In this document: positions 9,391 to 17,063 of the stretch, one piece after another
Numbering within the stretch: position 1 is the first letter of the stretch
Layout: every line of letters begins with the position of its first letter
Assembly (NCBI GenBank): GCA_015520605.1
Contig: WAPT01000015.1
Coordinates: forward strand, 1-35,240
Length of the DNA stretch: 35,240 bases
Direction of reading: 5' to 3'
Origin: Nanobdellati archaeon
GTDB lineage: Archaea; EX4484-52; WAPT01
The notes under the pieces: model-generated
Seen by the model: only the letters and a program-made list of their open reading frames with translations
What the model was told of the DNA's origin: nothing
Database searches by the model: none
Position numbers and translations under genes: made by a program

Positions 9391-9988
9391 TAGTCCCGCT
9401 TGGCTCTTCCTCCTCGAAGGCCTCAACCCTGAAGCGGTAGATCTTTGCGTCCTTTCTTTTCCAGCAGGAGGTATCCCACAGCCCGGCTTTCAGGCAGAGA
9501 TGGGAGAGGAAAGTTTCCTTATCTGGAAGCTGCTCCCATACCTGTGGGAGAAAGAGCCCTCTCGCATCGCCAACCTCAAGAATGAGACCGTCCACAAACG
9601 GCACTATTTTTTCTAGCAACTCATCTGGACTTGAGTATTCTATCCGTTCGGGGGGTGTCAGCACAGACACCTCAAATACAACTTTCTCAAGCTCATCTCT
9701 TCTAAGGGGTGGAAAGCGAGGATCCTCAAAAGCAGCAGAAATGGCAGAGCTTACAACCGCTTTGCATAACCCCTTTAGTGGATGAGGAATCCCTATGCAC
9801 CCTCTTAGCTCCTTTTCGGGATAAGTGTGAATGGTTACGAATGTTCCCATTTTTTTGGCAAGAACACCGGAAGCATTCCCGCACAGTTCATCCTCTAGCT
9901 CCACAAGCTTCTCCTCAAAGCTCAGTTCAACAGCCCTCCTCGCGAGTCTTACGAGCTCAGCGCCAACCTCATCGCTTACCACAGGCAT
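9359..9988 (-). CDS. AMMECR1 family protein
   Basis: This 209-residue protein matches the AMMECR1 family (TIGR00296) over its whole length. The diagnostic LRGCIG motif lies near residues 59-64, followed by the segment with AAFEDPRFPPL near 85-95 and a C-terminal part with FLSHLCLKAGLW. AMMECR1 proteins are found in archaea and eukaryotes and their biochemical role is unsettled. The ATG at 9988 lies 26 bases from the A/T element centred at 10014, so the mRNA is probably leaderless. Confidence 0.92.
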   Translation of the reverse strand: MPVVSDEVGAELVRLARRAVELSFEEKLVELEDELCGNASGVLAKKMGTFVTIHTYPEKELRGCIGIPHPLKGLCKAVVSSAISAAFEDPRFPPLRRDELEKVVFEVSVLTPPERIEYSSPDELLEKIVPFVDGLILEVGDARGLFLPQVWEQLPDKETFLSHLCLKAGLWDTSCWKRKDAKIYRFRVEAFEEEEPSGTIRRVQLGKSR

Positions 9989-10040
9989 ACCTTTTTATTT
10001 TTCTTCCAAATTAATTAAAATGTCTTTCTTGTTACTTTCC
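9989..10040. promoter_or_regulatory. Shared bidirectional promoter of AMMECR1 gene and tRNA-Val
   Basis: The 52-base gap holds AAATTAATTAAAA at 10008-10020. Its centre is 26 bases from the AMMECR1 ATG and 27 bases from the first base of tRNA-Val. One element could serve both directions and would place tRNA transcription at or next to its first nucleotide. Confidence 0.5.
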
Positions 10041-10113
10041 GGGCCGGTGGTCTAGGGGTTATGACGCCGCGCTTACAACGCGGAGATCGGCGGTTCGAAT
10101 CCGCCCCGGCCCA
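10041..10113 (+). tRNA. tRNA-Val (anticodon UAC)
   Basis: The acceptor stem GGGCCGG (10041-10047) pairs with CCGGCCC (10106-10112). The anticodon stem CCGCG/CGCGG encloses loop CTTACAA with anticodon TAC at 10074-10076. The T-arm is GGCGG-TTCGAAT-CCGCC, and A at 10113 is the discriminator. No intron is present and CCA is not encoded; TATATAT follows directly. Confidence 0.97.
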
Positions 10114-10173
10114 TATATATTAACTCTTAACTCTACACTATGTATTAGCAAGCATGTATGAGAGGATGGTCGG

Positions 10174-10722
10174 ATGGGCGCAGACTACATTTTATTGCTG
10201 TTTGCAAGCTCTCTCTGGCTAATTCTACCTGCTTACTTTGCAAATTCTTCCCCGGTTTACTTCACCTCCAAGCTCAAAAAGCTACACCCCATTGATTTTA
10301 ACAGGAAATTTATCGATGGAAGGCCGATTCTCGGGCGGGGGAAAACGTTTGAAGGAGCTTTCTTCGGGATCATAACCGGAACTGTGGTGGGCACAATTCA
10401 GACTCTGCTTCAGGAAAGATTTGCAAGTATTGCTGCGTTGCTTTATCCTATGAGTGTAAAGCTCGGCTTTATTCTTAGTCTTTCAGCCATCCTCGGAGAC
10501 ATAGCTGGTAGCTTTATTAAAAGGAGAGCCGGAATGGAGAGAGGAGCAAAATCGCCTCTCCTTGACTCGCTGGACTTTCTTATCCCCTCCCTTATTGTTG
10601 CAAGAGTTTTTGTTGGCGTTGGCTTTGAGGTGTGCATCTTTTTGCTTGTTATCACTCCGGTAATCCATCGTGCAATGAACGTTCTCGCTTACAGGTTGGG
10701 GATGAAGGATGTTCCATGGTAG
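10174..10722 (+). CDS. carS: CDP-archaeol synthase (CTP:digeranylgeranylglyceryl phosphate cytidylyltransferase)
   Basis: CarS activates unsaturated archaetidic acid with CTP to make CDP-archaeol, the branch point of archaeal phospholipid synthesis, in the cytoplasmic membrane. The 182-residue length and four or five membrane helices fit the family. Seen motifs include the LGRGKTFEG loop near residues 53-61, the GDIAGSFIKRR segment near 109-119, and SPLLDSLDFL near 127-137; these polar stretches between helices are the conserved CarS active-site region. It starts about 60 bases after tRNA-Val, behind a GAGAGG site near 10160, and overlaps the next gene by 14 bases. A CDP-alcohol phosphatidyltransferase that could use its product lies 1.2 kb downstream. 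Confidence 0.95.
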   Translation: MGADYILLLFASSLWLILPAYFANSSPVYFTSKLKKLHPIDFNRKFIDGRPILGRGKTFEGAFFGIITGTVVGTIQTLLQERFASIAALLYPMSVKLGFILSLSAILGDIAGSFIKRRAGMERGAKSPLLDSLDFLIPSLIVARVFVGVGFEVCIFLLVITPVIHRAMNVLAYRLGMKDVPW

Positions 10723-11203
10723 TGCACGCATTAGCGTGCAGGATGTTGTGTGGAGTAGCGTGATATTCGCAGCAGCTCTTACCGGGCTGTTTCTTTACGC
10801 TACGAAGAAGAGCATTATTTTTCTTGCCGTAATGGAGGCTGTCGCAGTTCTTTTCCTTTTCAGAATTAAGTCTGACAGGATAGCATTCATAATTTCTCGT
10901 GCTACTCACACCCTTATCACTATGGTAGCTTTTTTTAAGCATACAAGCATGTTAATTTGTGCAACATTCCCAATGACAACGCTTCTCCTTCTTAATAACC
11001 CTCTGTTGATTCTTACCGTTAAGAGTAAAAAAACAAGAATTAAAATCGTTATGAGAAGGGTATCCGGCGATTTTTTTCTTCTGAGCTTTCTTCTTTCTTC
11101 AGGTAGTGTGGCTGGAGTCATTGCAGCGCTCTACCTTTTTGTGAGCTTCTTTTTGTTCCTTTCAGATCTGGGAACACTCAGAAAAAATAAAATTAAGGGA
11201 TGA
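10709..11203 (+). CDS. Small hydrophobic membrane protein, unrecognised
   Basis: This 164-residue protein has about four predicted membrane helices (roughly residues 14-30, 35-52, 82-102 and 122-150), separated by short Lys/Arg-rich loops. It begins inside the 3' end of carS (14-base overlap), so the two are likely translated together. No conserved motif was recognised. A GTG at 10736 is a later possible start. Its 3' end overlaps the convergent PHP gene by 11 bases. A role linked to lipid or envelope metabolism is suggested only by position. Confidence 0.6.
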   Translation: MFHGSARISVQDVVWSSVIFAAALTGLFLYATKKSIIFLAVMEAVAVLFLFRIKSDRIAFIISRATHTLITMVAFFKHTSMLICATFPMTTLLLLNNPLLILTVKSKKTRIKIVMRRVSGDFFLLSFLLSSGSVAGVIAALYLFVSFFLFLSDLGTLRKNKIKG

Positions 11204-11861
11204 TCTTCCTCCCAACTCTCTGGCAGTACCATCTGAGAATCCGTGGTAGTGGTGTTTTCCTACCAGCAATACCGCAATTACCTTTAGCTATTTTCTCAAG
11301 CACACTTTCTGCATCTTTTTTCGGAGAGTCAACGACAGTATAGGCGTTTCCCACTTCCTTCCAGTGGTGAGCATCGCTTCCCGCGATCATACTCATGTTG
11401 AGCTGCATCGCAAGAATTAACGCCTTCCAGTTTCCTATCGCGCTTCTTGAATTGAAAGCTTCCACACCATCAAACTCTCTTATGATGTGGAACAGCTTCC
11501 TTCCGCTGCAGGACTTCCAGTGGAACAGCCTTCCAAACGGGTGAGCGACAAAAGCATAACCTCCAGCACTCCTTACCTTTTTCAGGAGCCTTTGCGCCTT
11601 TATTCTCTTTGGAAAGCTCCTATCGATTCCATAAACAAGAACATCACCTTCCTCACACCGCACTTCCTGCCCTTTAATAAGCACCATCCCGTGTTTTCTT
11701 GCGATCCTTTCCGCTTCATCAAGACCTGCTGTTGTATTATGATCTGTTATTGCCACTCCATCAAGTCCTTTTGCTCTTGCTGCAAGCAGAATCTCCTTCA
11801 CGGAGCTTAAGCCGTCCTTGGAATGGAGAGTGTGTACGTGCATATCAACTGCGAGCTTCAT
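11193..11861 (-). CDS. PHP-domain metal-dependent phosphoesterase
   Basis: This 222-residue protein belongs to the PHP superfamily (COG0613/TrpH-like). It shows the metal-binding motifs DMHVHTLHS near residues 6-14, AITDHNTT near 37-44, GQEV near 64-67, VAHPFGR near 104-110, and GSDAHH near 160-165. PHP proteins use a trinuclear metal centre to hydrolyse phosphoesters, for example nucleoside 3',5'-bisphosphates or nucleic acid ends; the substrate here is not known. It diverges from the phosphatidyltransferase-Pth2 gene across a 53-base gap. Confidence 0.9.
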   Translation of the reverse strand: MKLAVDMHVHTLHSKDGLSSVKEILLAARAKGLDGVAITDHNTTAGLDEAERIARKHGMVLIKGQEVRCEEGDVLVYGIDRSFPKRIKAQRLLKKVRSAGGYAFVAHPFGRLFHWKSCSGRKLFHIIREFDGVEAFNSRSAIGNWKALILAMQLNMSMIAGSDAHHWKEVGNAYTVVDSPKKDAESVLEKIAKGNCGIAGRKTPLPRILRWYCQRVGRKIIP

Positions 11862-11914
11862 TCGAGAAAATTCTTGAAAAGGTTATAAAAATTTTGACAA
11901 CACTTCTCCCTTTC
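11862..11914. promoter_or_regulatory. Symmetric bidirectional promoter, PHP gene / phosphatidyltransferase-Pth2 gene
   Basis: TTATAAAAATTTT at 11883-11895 is the only A/T element of this kind in the gap. Its centre is 28 bases from the PHP ATG at 11861 and 26 bases from the ATG at 11915. Both mRNAs would therefore be leaderless, driven by one shared TATA-like element. Confidence 0.6.
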
Positions 11915-12907
11915 ATGCTTAAATCCACGGCAACTGGGGAAAAAGTAAGCAGAACGTTTGGTCGGGTGTTCTCAAGACTGCCATTATCCCCCATGCTCTA
12001 TACGCATCTATCTGTGGGTTTCGCGTTGCTAGCAACTCTTATCATCTTTCTGAAGGGGATGTATCTACTCGGATTTGTGTTCTTTCTCTTTGCGTTTTTG
12101 ATGGATCTGGTGGATGGAGCAGTAGCAAGAGCGAAAAACAAGGTTAGCACTTTCGGAGCGTTTGCTGACGGTGTGGCTGACAGGGTTGTGGAGACCATGT
12201 TCCTATTCTCCCTGGGTGGTATGTTGCTTAGAGAGTGGTTGGGAAACGAAGTCCTCTTTCTCATCATGGGTCTCATGGCAGCAGGAACCTACATGACATC
12301 CTTTGTTAAGGCCTATGCGGACCACCGCAGCGCTATAACCAAGGAAGAGGTTGAGGAGATACATGGCATACTTGAAAGAGGAGAGAGAAGCATCATGCTT
12401 GTACTTGCGATGGCTTTCGTTATTTTGAAGCGAGCGAATCTAGCCTTTTACCTCCTTGTTTTAACATTTATCCTTGCGTGCATTACGGTTTTGCAGCGCT
12501 ACATCTATGTATGGAGAAGAGCGAGAAAGAATCTCAAAGCACCACGGGATGGAGAATGCTCCGCTCCCCTAAAACAGGTGATTGTGGTCAGGAAGGACTT
12601 AAAAATGGGCAAAGGCAAGCTTGCAGCTCAGGTGGCCCACGCATCCCTTTCAGCCTTTTTGATCTCTGATGAAAAAAAACGGGAGGAATGGTTGGCATCC
12701 GGACAGAAAAAGATCGTGCTCAGAGCCGAGAATGAGGAGGAATTGATCAAACTCTGCAAAAAAGCGAGGAATGCCGGGCTTAAGCCTGTGCTCATCAGGG
12801 ATGCTGGTTTAACACAGCTTGAGGAAGGAACCATAACGGCACTCGCAGTGGGCCCAGATGCCGAGGAAAAGCTCAATAAGATTTTTAAAAGCTTAAAGCT
12901 ACTTTAA
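11915..12907 (+). CDS. Fusion: CDP-alcohol phosphatidyltransferase + peptidyl-tRNA hydrolase Pth2
   Basis: This 330-residue protein joins two normally separate enzymes. Residues 1-205 are a membrane CDP-alcohol phosphatidyltransferase with the full signature D-x2-D-G-x2-A-R-x7-9-G-x3-D-x3-D (DLVDGAVAR then GAFADGVAD, residues about 63-93) and five to six helices; in archaea this family makes phospholipid head groups such as archaetidylinositol phosphate or archaetidylglycerol phosphate. Residues about 215-330 are a complete Pth2 (VRKDLKMGKGKLAAQVAHAS, then the DAGLTQLEEGT and ALAVGP segments), which frees tRNA from peptidyl-tRNA. The frame is continuous with a short Lys/Arg-rich linker. The start at 11915 is set by the TATA-like element 26 bases upstream; the frame runs further upstream but lacks sense there. 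Confidence 0.88.
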   Translation: MLKSTATGEKVSRTFGRVFSRLPLSPMLYTHLSVGFALLATLIIFLKGMYLLGFVFFLFAFLMDLVDGAVARAKNKVSTFGAFADGVADRVVETMFLFSLGGMLLREWLGNEVLFLIMGLMAAGTYMTSFVKAYADHRSAITKEEVEEIHGILERGERSIMLVLAMAFVILKRANLAFYLLVLTFILACITVLQRYIYVWRRARKNLKAPRDGECSAPLKQVIVVRKDLKMGKGKLAAQVAHASLSAFLISDEKKREEWLASGQKKIVLRAENEEELIKLCKKARNAGLKPVLIRDAGLTQLEEGTITALAVGPDAEEKLNKIFKSLKLL

Positions 12908-12910
12908 GTG

Positions 12911-13240
12911 ATGGAGATGGTAGAAAATGAAGGAAAAAAAACAATGAAAAGAAAAGACACAACATCTTATCTATTGTTGATAGTGCTTATTGCGATCACA
13001 GCGGTTTTCTTTGTCGGATACCAAAGGATAACAAAGTACAGGATGCTGGAGGAAAAGTGTAAGGCAATAGAATCGAGTCCCGACCTTCTATATCCATGCA
13101 GGTGTGTTCCAAAGCTGAAGGATGTTGGTGTGAATGAAAGCGATGCCGTTTATAAGAAAACAGAGCCCATGTGCGTGTGTACCTGTGTGATTGATCCAGA
13201 GAAGAACATCACAACCACAATTGAGGTGCGGGTGGCTTAA
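12911..13240 (+). CDS. Small membrane-anchored Cys-rich protein, unrecognised
   Basis: About 109 residues starting right behind the stop of the fusion gene. A basic start and one membrane helix (about residues 20-40) are followed by a short external-looking domain with C-R-C and C-V-C-T-C clusters. Possible starts are ATGs at 12911, 12917 and 12944; the last has GAAGGAAA upstream. The family is unknown. The spacing of the five cysteines suggests metal or disulfide binding. It is probably in one operon with the fusion gene. Confidence 0.6.
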   Translation: MEMVENEGKKTMKRKDTTSYLLLIVLIAITAVFFVGYQRITKYRMLEEKCKAIESSPDLLYPCRCVPKLKDVGVNESDAVYKKTEPMCVCTCVIDPEKNITTTIEVRVA

Positions 13241-13280
13241 TTTCATTTTAAGATGGATGGTGCTACTACTGTTTCTTTCC

Positions 13281-14498
13281 CTACGTCTCTTTTTTCACAA
13301 CATGGTCTGGCAGGATGGTGTAGTTGATGATTTCTTTCAGGAAGGTGGTGGCATAGGTAGACTTCCTGAGCGCAAACCTCAGGATAAGCTTATTTTTACC
13401 TTTAAAAAATTCATCCCTCCCTATTTCAAGAATTTCAAAGTCGTGGACCTTTCCAAAAGCCTTTCTGTAACGTGTTGTGGTCGTTAGATGCTTCTCCTTC
13501 TTGAAGTAGAACATTTCAGGCTTTATTCCTTCTTCTTTAAGCAGCTCATCCAGCAAGTCGTGCCATCTCTCCCTTACGACGGGCCGGGAGTAATCATAAC
13601 CCACCACCGGTATCCTTAGCTTCTCATCAAAATAACCGGATTTCACAACCTTTTCAAGCAGCCTGTTGAAGAGATAGGACTGATAGGAATTTATGACGAA
13701 CCTCTGAAATTTCTTCGGCAGCGAGAGAAACGCCAGCTTGAAGTCATTAGTCTCTATTAACGTTTTCAGCATTATCCTTTCATGTTCATACTTTTTTGGT
13801 AAGATTTCAAGAGCCTCTCCATATCTTCTTTTTTCTATGAGCTCTCTGGCCAACCTCATCCTTTCGTCCATCTCCTTTTCTTTGAAGGCAGTAAGATAAA
13901 ACAGTACACCCCTTTCAAATTCCCTTAGAACTATGTATTTGCCAAAAAGGTGTGTTATCTCTCTCTTTGTGCCAAATCTCTGCTCACCGTAATAATTGGG
14001 AAAGTACCCTCCAGTAACATTAAAGTAGTCCTCTATAACTTCCCTTATCTCTTTTTCATCGTTCTCAATATTTCTTATCGTTATGGTGAACCGATTTCCC
14101 CACAATCCACCCAGAAAAACCTTGTTTCCGTAACGGATGGGTACAATCTTTATGTCCTTAAGATCTATATTCTCAACATCTTCCCTTTTGACCCTATACA
14201 GTCCGATGAGTTGAGATGTCAGCGCGTGTTTGTCTTTAAGCCCGGCAAAGGTTATTTTGTCCTCTTTTTTTATGCGTAGCTTCTTTCTCAGTTTTGACAC
14301 AGCTTCAAATGTGTCGTATCCTTTTTTTATGAGAACGCAGTGAAGGAACTTCCCCTCACTACTTTCATCGAATATGTAATCTCTATCAATCTCGAGCACC
14401 TCATGCCTGTGAGGCATTTCCTCAACAACAAAGTCCTCGTACTTGTATTTTATTATTCCTTCTATCCTTTTTCCCTTATATAGGGGCTCGAAATGCAT
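13281..14498 (-). CDS. truD: tRNA pseudouridine synthase TruD
   Basis: TruD (Pus7 family) makes pseudouridine 13 in tRNA. The protein of about 405 residues carries the family signature FAGLKDKHALTSQ near residue 84-96, with the catalytic Asp at about residue 89, then NRFTITIRN and the FPNYYGEQRFG motif near 170. Length fits archaeal TruD, including the TRUD insertion domain (about 190-330). I chose the ATG at 14498, because ATATATA at about 14519-14526 lies 25 bases upstream; another in-frame ATG at 14519 sits inside that element. It is followed by a convergent small gene. Confidence 0.92.
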   Translation of the reverse strand: MHFEPLYKGKRIEGIIKYKYEDFVVEEMPHRHEVLEIDRDYIFDESSEGKFLHCVLIKKGYDTFEAVSKLRKKLRIKKEDKITFAGLKDKHALTSQLIGLYRVKREDVENIDLKDIKIVPIRYGNKVFLGGLWGNRFTITIRNIENDEKEIREVIEDYFNVTGGYFPNYYGEQRFGTKREITHLFGKYIVLREFERGVLFYLTAFKEKEMDERMRLARELIEKRRYGEALEILPKKYEHERIMLKTLIETNDFKLAFLSLPKKFQRFVINSYQSYLFNRLLEKVVKSGYFDEKLRIPVVGYDYSRPVVRERWHDLLDELLKEEGIKPEMFYFKKEKHLTTTTRYRKAFGKVHDFEILEIGRDEFFKGKNKLILRFALRKSTYATTFLKEIINYTILPDHVVKKET

Positions 14499-14518
14499 GC
14501 ATTTGTCACCGAAAAGCA

Positions 14519-14527
14519 TATATATTT
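14519..14527 (-). promoter_or_regulatory. TATA element of truD
   Basis: On the minus strand AAATATATA is centred about 25 bases before the ATG at 14498, implying a leaderless truD mRNA and arguing against the ATG at 14519. Confidence 0.5.
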
Positions 14528-14584
14528 TCTAAGCCCAAAATAGCGAAGGTGGCTTAACACAACTATCTCATGGTTTTATCTCCC

Positions 14585-15622
14585 TTACTGGGATGTGGCC
14601 GTGCCCCGCCCATCGTGGCGGGTCACGGTTTTCACTTCCTTACGAAGAATTTCTTTCAGTTTCTCGGTGGATTTCTCATCATTTACAGATGTTTCAACAC
14701 AGATTACATCCCTATACTTTTGGTGAAGATATTCCTTCGCACTTTCAATGACATCTCTCATCGCTATGTCTATTTTGTTGAGACAGCATATAGTTTTAAG
14801 GTGGGGAAATAAGCCCCTTAATCTCCCTAAGAGCTTGAGTTGTTTTTCCAGCTTGTAACCACAAGTCTCGCTAACGTCGATAATGTAGAGCATTATTGCG
14901 GGAAGAGTAGAGAGCGCGGTTATTGCTTTCTTTTCTATCTCTTTCATTCTTGAAGGATCCCTGTCAAGAATGCCAGGAGTATCTATGAGCTGAATTTCAT
15001 CGTTAAGGTATCCCACCATGAGCTTCTTGGTTGTGAATGGGTAGTCCGCTATCTCGGGCTTGGCCCCGCTAAGCTTCCGAAGCAGGCTACTTTTTCCGAC
15101 ATTGGGGTAGCCGGATATTATGACGGTGGGCATATCTTTTAGGGAGGGGAACTCCGAGGAAATCTTTTTTACCTCTATGAGCGTCTGGAAAGCGTCTCGC
15201 CTCTTTTTTATTACTGAGCTTACTCTACCGTAAAAGGATCTTCTCAGAGTTTTAATTTTCCTTACAGATTTTTCCTGTTTGATTTTTTTCTGGTATTCTA
15301 ACTCGAGCTCCCTAACTTTATTCGCTATCCAGCTGAGGGTGGCAAGAGCCTTTTTTACAGTCTCAAGCGGCATATAGATGGACAGCAACTTTCTATAAAA
15401 CTCAGGCACCTCATCCAGATTTGGAACGCTCTTTATTATTTCCTTTATATTATCCCTGATAACGTTACTCACCGTGCTTATCTTCTGAAGCTCTAGTAGC
15501 TTCTCCCTCATCACCCTATCCTTAATATGCGGATCAGCACTTATCTTACTCGCTCTTCTGAAGGCCCTGTCCACAAGTTCCTCATGCGTTGGAATATGCC
15601 TAATGGTCTTGAAGGGATTCAT
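14585..15622 (-). CDS. Nog1-family GTPase (ribosome biogenesis)
   Basis: This 345-residue protein is an archaeal Nog1 homologue, an OBG/HflX-class GTPase linked to large-subunit ribosome assembly. The helical N-terminal Nog1 domain covers residues 1-165. G-motifs follow: G1 GYPNVGKSS at 171-179, G2 around the YPFTT segment at 194-198, G3 DTPG at 214-217, and G4 NKID at 282-285. The ATG at 15622 is 27 bases from the A/T element shared with the divergent HTH gene. A GC-rich inverted repeat lies in its last codons (separate entry). Confidence 0.93.
   Translation of the reverse strand: MNPFKTIRHIPTHEELVDRAFRRASKISADPHIKDRVMREKLLELQKISTVSNVIRDNIKEIIKSVPNLDEVPEFYRKLLSIYMPLETVKKALATLSWIANKVRELELEYQKKIKQEKSVRKIKTLRRSFYGRVSSVIKKRRDAFQTLIEVKKISSEFPSLKDMPTVIISGYPNVGKSSLLRKLSGAKPEIADYPFTTKKLMVGYLNDEIQLIDTPGILDRDPSRMKEIEKKAITALSTLPAIMLYIIDVSETCGYKLEKQLKLLGRLRGLFPHLKTICCLNKIDIAMRDVIESAKEYLHQKYRDVICVETSVNDEKSTEKLKEILRKEVKTVTRHDGRGTATSQ
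14599..14628. repeat. GC-rich inverted repeat in the 3' end of the Nog1 gene
   Basis: CCGTGCCCCGCC (14599-14610) and GGCGGGTCACGG (14617-14628) form a 12-base stem with one C/T mismatch around a 6-base loop. It lies in the last coding residues (TRHDGRGTATS) about 15-45 bases before the stop. It could slow translation or stabilise the mRNA end; no T-run follows it in the minus direction. Confidence 0.5.
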
Positions 15623-15676
15623 AGGCTAGATTTTTGCGTGGAACATTTAAAAGGTGATTTTACAGAATTTTTCACC
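15623..15676. promoter_or_regulatory. Symmetric bidirectional promoter, Nog1 gene / HTH gene
   Basis: TTTAAAAG at 15646-15653 lies exactly in the middle of the 54-base gap, about 27 bases from each ATG (15622 minus, 15677 plus). Both mRNAs would be leaderless. Confidence 0.6.
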
Positions 15677-15958
15677 ATGAAAAAAATAACCAGTGCGGAG
15701 GTTGAACACACAAAAAAGGTAATCGAAGTTCTTCGGGACCATCCTTACGGACTCTGGATAAGGGAAATTGCTAGGCGTAGCGGGCTGCATATGGAGCAGG
15801 TGAGAAGGGTTGTTTCCGCATATCCGGAGCTTTTTGAGGAGTATGCAGACTTCACCACTTATGGCATAAATCTCAAGATTATCAGGTTAAAAAGGAGGGT
15901 TTCAACAAAGAACCTCGAGAGGCTCTTGGAGATTCTCAAGCAGGAGAGGGAGAGCTAG
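15677..15958 (+). CDS. Small HTH DNA-binding protein (HPxGLWIxEIAR type)
   Basis: This 93-residue protein has a winged or simple HTH across residues 12-55: a helix with VIEVLRDHPYGLWIREIARRSG, then the recognition helix region HMEQVRRVVSAYPE. The C-terminus is basic and helical. It is clearly related to the protein encoded at 26890-27132, which shares the HP-x-GLWI-x-EIAR core. The long upstream extension of the frame is not used, since TTTAAAAG lies 27 bases before the ATG at 15677. The target is unknown; a local transcription factor is likely. Confidence 0.78.
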   Translation: MKKITSAEVEHTKKVIEVLRDHPYGLWIREIARRSGLHMEQVRRVVSAYPELFEEYADFTTYGINLKIIRLKRRVSTKNLERLLEILKQERES

Positions 15959-15959
15959 C

Positions 15960-17063
15960 CTAAACATGTGCGAGCTTTTCATATTCTTCCTTAATTATCT
16001 TTTTGAGTTCTTCGAGCTCCACAGCATTAATTGGAATTGTGGCTCCTGCAGCAGGAACATGACCTCCTCCCTTACCGGAACCAACTCTTTTGACAATATT
16101 CCTTGCAAGCAGACACATGTTAACCTTCTTATCCTGTCTCCTGAAACTCAGGTGATAAGAACTGGCACCAACCCAAATCACAACGATGGTTCTGTCCGGA
16201 AACATGACTTTTGAGAAGTGGTTTGCCACCAGCGATTTTAGATTGTAGGGTGAGGAGGCATTGAGAATTATCAACTCTTCGTTCTCAAGCTTTCTCGCTT
16301 CCCTCTCCGCATCATTCATGATCTTGGTGAACTCCCTTTCCACATCTTCAACTTCCCTGGTGATCTCGCTCTGCAGGAACTGGTTCAATGTGTCGCACGA
16401 TGTGAGGATGTGCAGGGTTTTATCGACGAGCTCATAACTCTTTGCTCTGCAGAACTCAATGAGATTTGCGGCTTTCCTCACGTCTTCCATTTTTATTTTG
16501 AACTCCTCAAGAACGTCATCCATGAACTCCTTCCAGACGGTTTCTGCACAATCTCCGTAGATGCCTATTGCCGAAATCCATGCAAATTTCTTGATGGTTT
16601 TGTCAAGATATGAGATGAGATCGTACAGAAGTTTGGCCGCCGGATAGCTTGAGGCAAATTTTTCATCCACATGGTAAGCGCTGATGTAGGTTATGTTGCC
16701 ATCCTTTTTTTTCAGTTCACCCGTGGAGACATGATGGTCTATAACAAGCATTTCGTTGCATTTGGATGCTAGGAGCTTGAGAGTGCTGACATCAGACTCA
16801 ACGTTGAGGTCGAGAGTTATTATTCTGGAATAACCATCAAGCTCTGCTTTCCTTATCGTTTCGGGAGTTATGGCAACCTTCTCTCCCTGGTTTAGCGTGC
16901 TCAGCACAACATCCTTCACTCTTTTTTTTAGGAATCTTAGCAGAAGAGCAGCCGAGCTCACACCATCCGGATCCGGGTGATAGATCACGAGGATCTTTTC
17001 CCCAGCACCGATGTTCTCCACAAACTCCCTAAACGCCTCAACTTGGTATTTCGCAGGCTTCAT
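15960..17063 (-). CDS. DHH/DHHA1 phosphoesterase (RecJ-like or nano-RNase type)
   Basis: This 367-residue protein has the DHH superfamily motifs: HPDPDG at residues 29-34, LDLN near 84, IDHH at 108-111, GDCAE at 170-174, and the DHHA1 glycine-rich motif GGGHVPAAG at 332-340. The metal-binding Asp and His residues are all present, so it should be an active Mn-dependent nuclease or phosphoesterase. Archaeal members include GAN/RecJ-like exonucleases and enzymes degrading short oligonucleotides; length alone does not decide. It is the last gene of the acdA - MBL - DHH unit and overlaps the MBL gene by 26 bases. Confidence 0.9.
   Translation of the reverse strand: MKPAKYQVEAFREFVENIGAGEKILVIYHPDPDGVSSAALLLRFLKKRVKDVVLSTLNQGEKVAITPETIRKAELDGYSRIITLDLNVESDVSTLKLLASKCNEMLVIDHHVSTGELKKKDGNITYISAYHVDEKFASSYPAAKLLYDLISYLDKTIKKFAWISAIGIYGDCAETVWKEFMDDVLEEFKIKMEDVRKAANLIEFCRAKSYELVDKTLHILTSCDTLNQFLQSEITREVEDVEREFTKIMNDAEREARKLENEELIILNASSPYNLKSLVANHFSKVMFPDRTIVVIWVGASSYHLSFRRQDKKVNMCLLARNIVKRVGSGKGGGHVPAAGATIPINAVELEELKKIIKEEYEKLAHV

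Noticed and set aside
11699-11914. 5' extension of the phosphatidyltransferase-Pth2 frame
   Set aside because: It runs antisense to the PHP gene and through the promoter; the TATA-like element fits a start at 11915.
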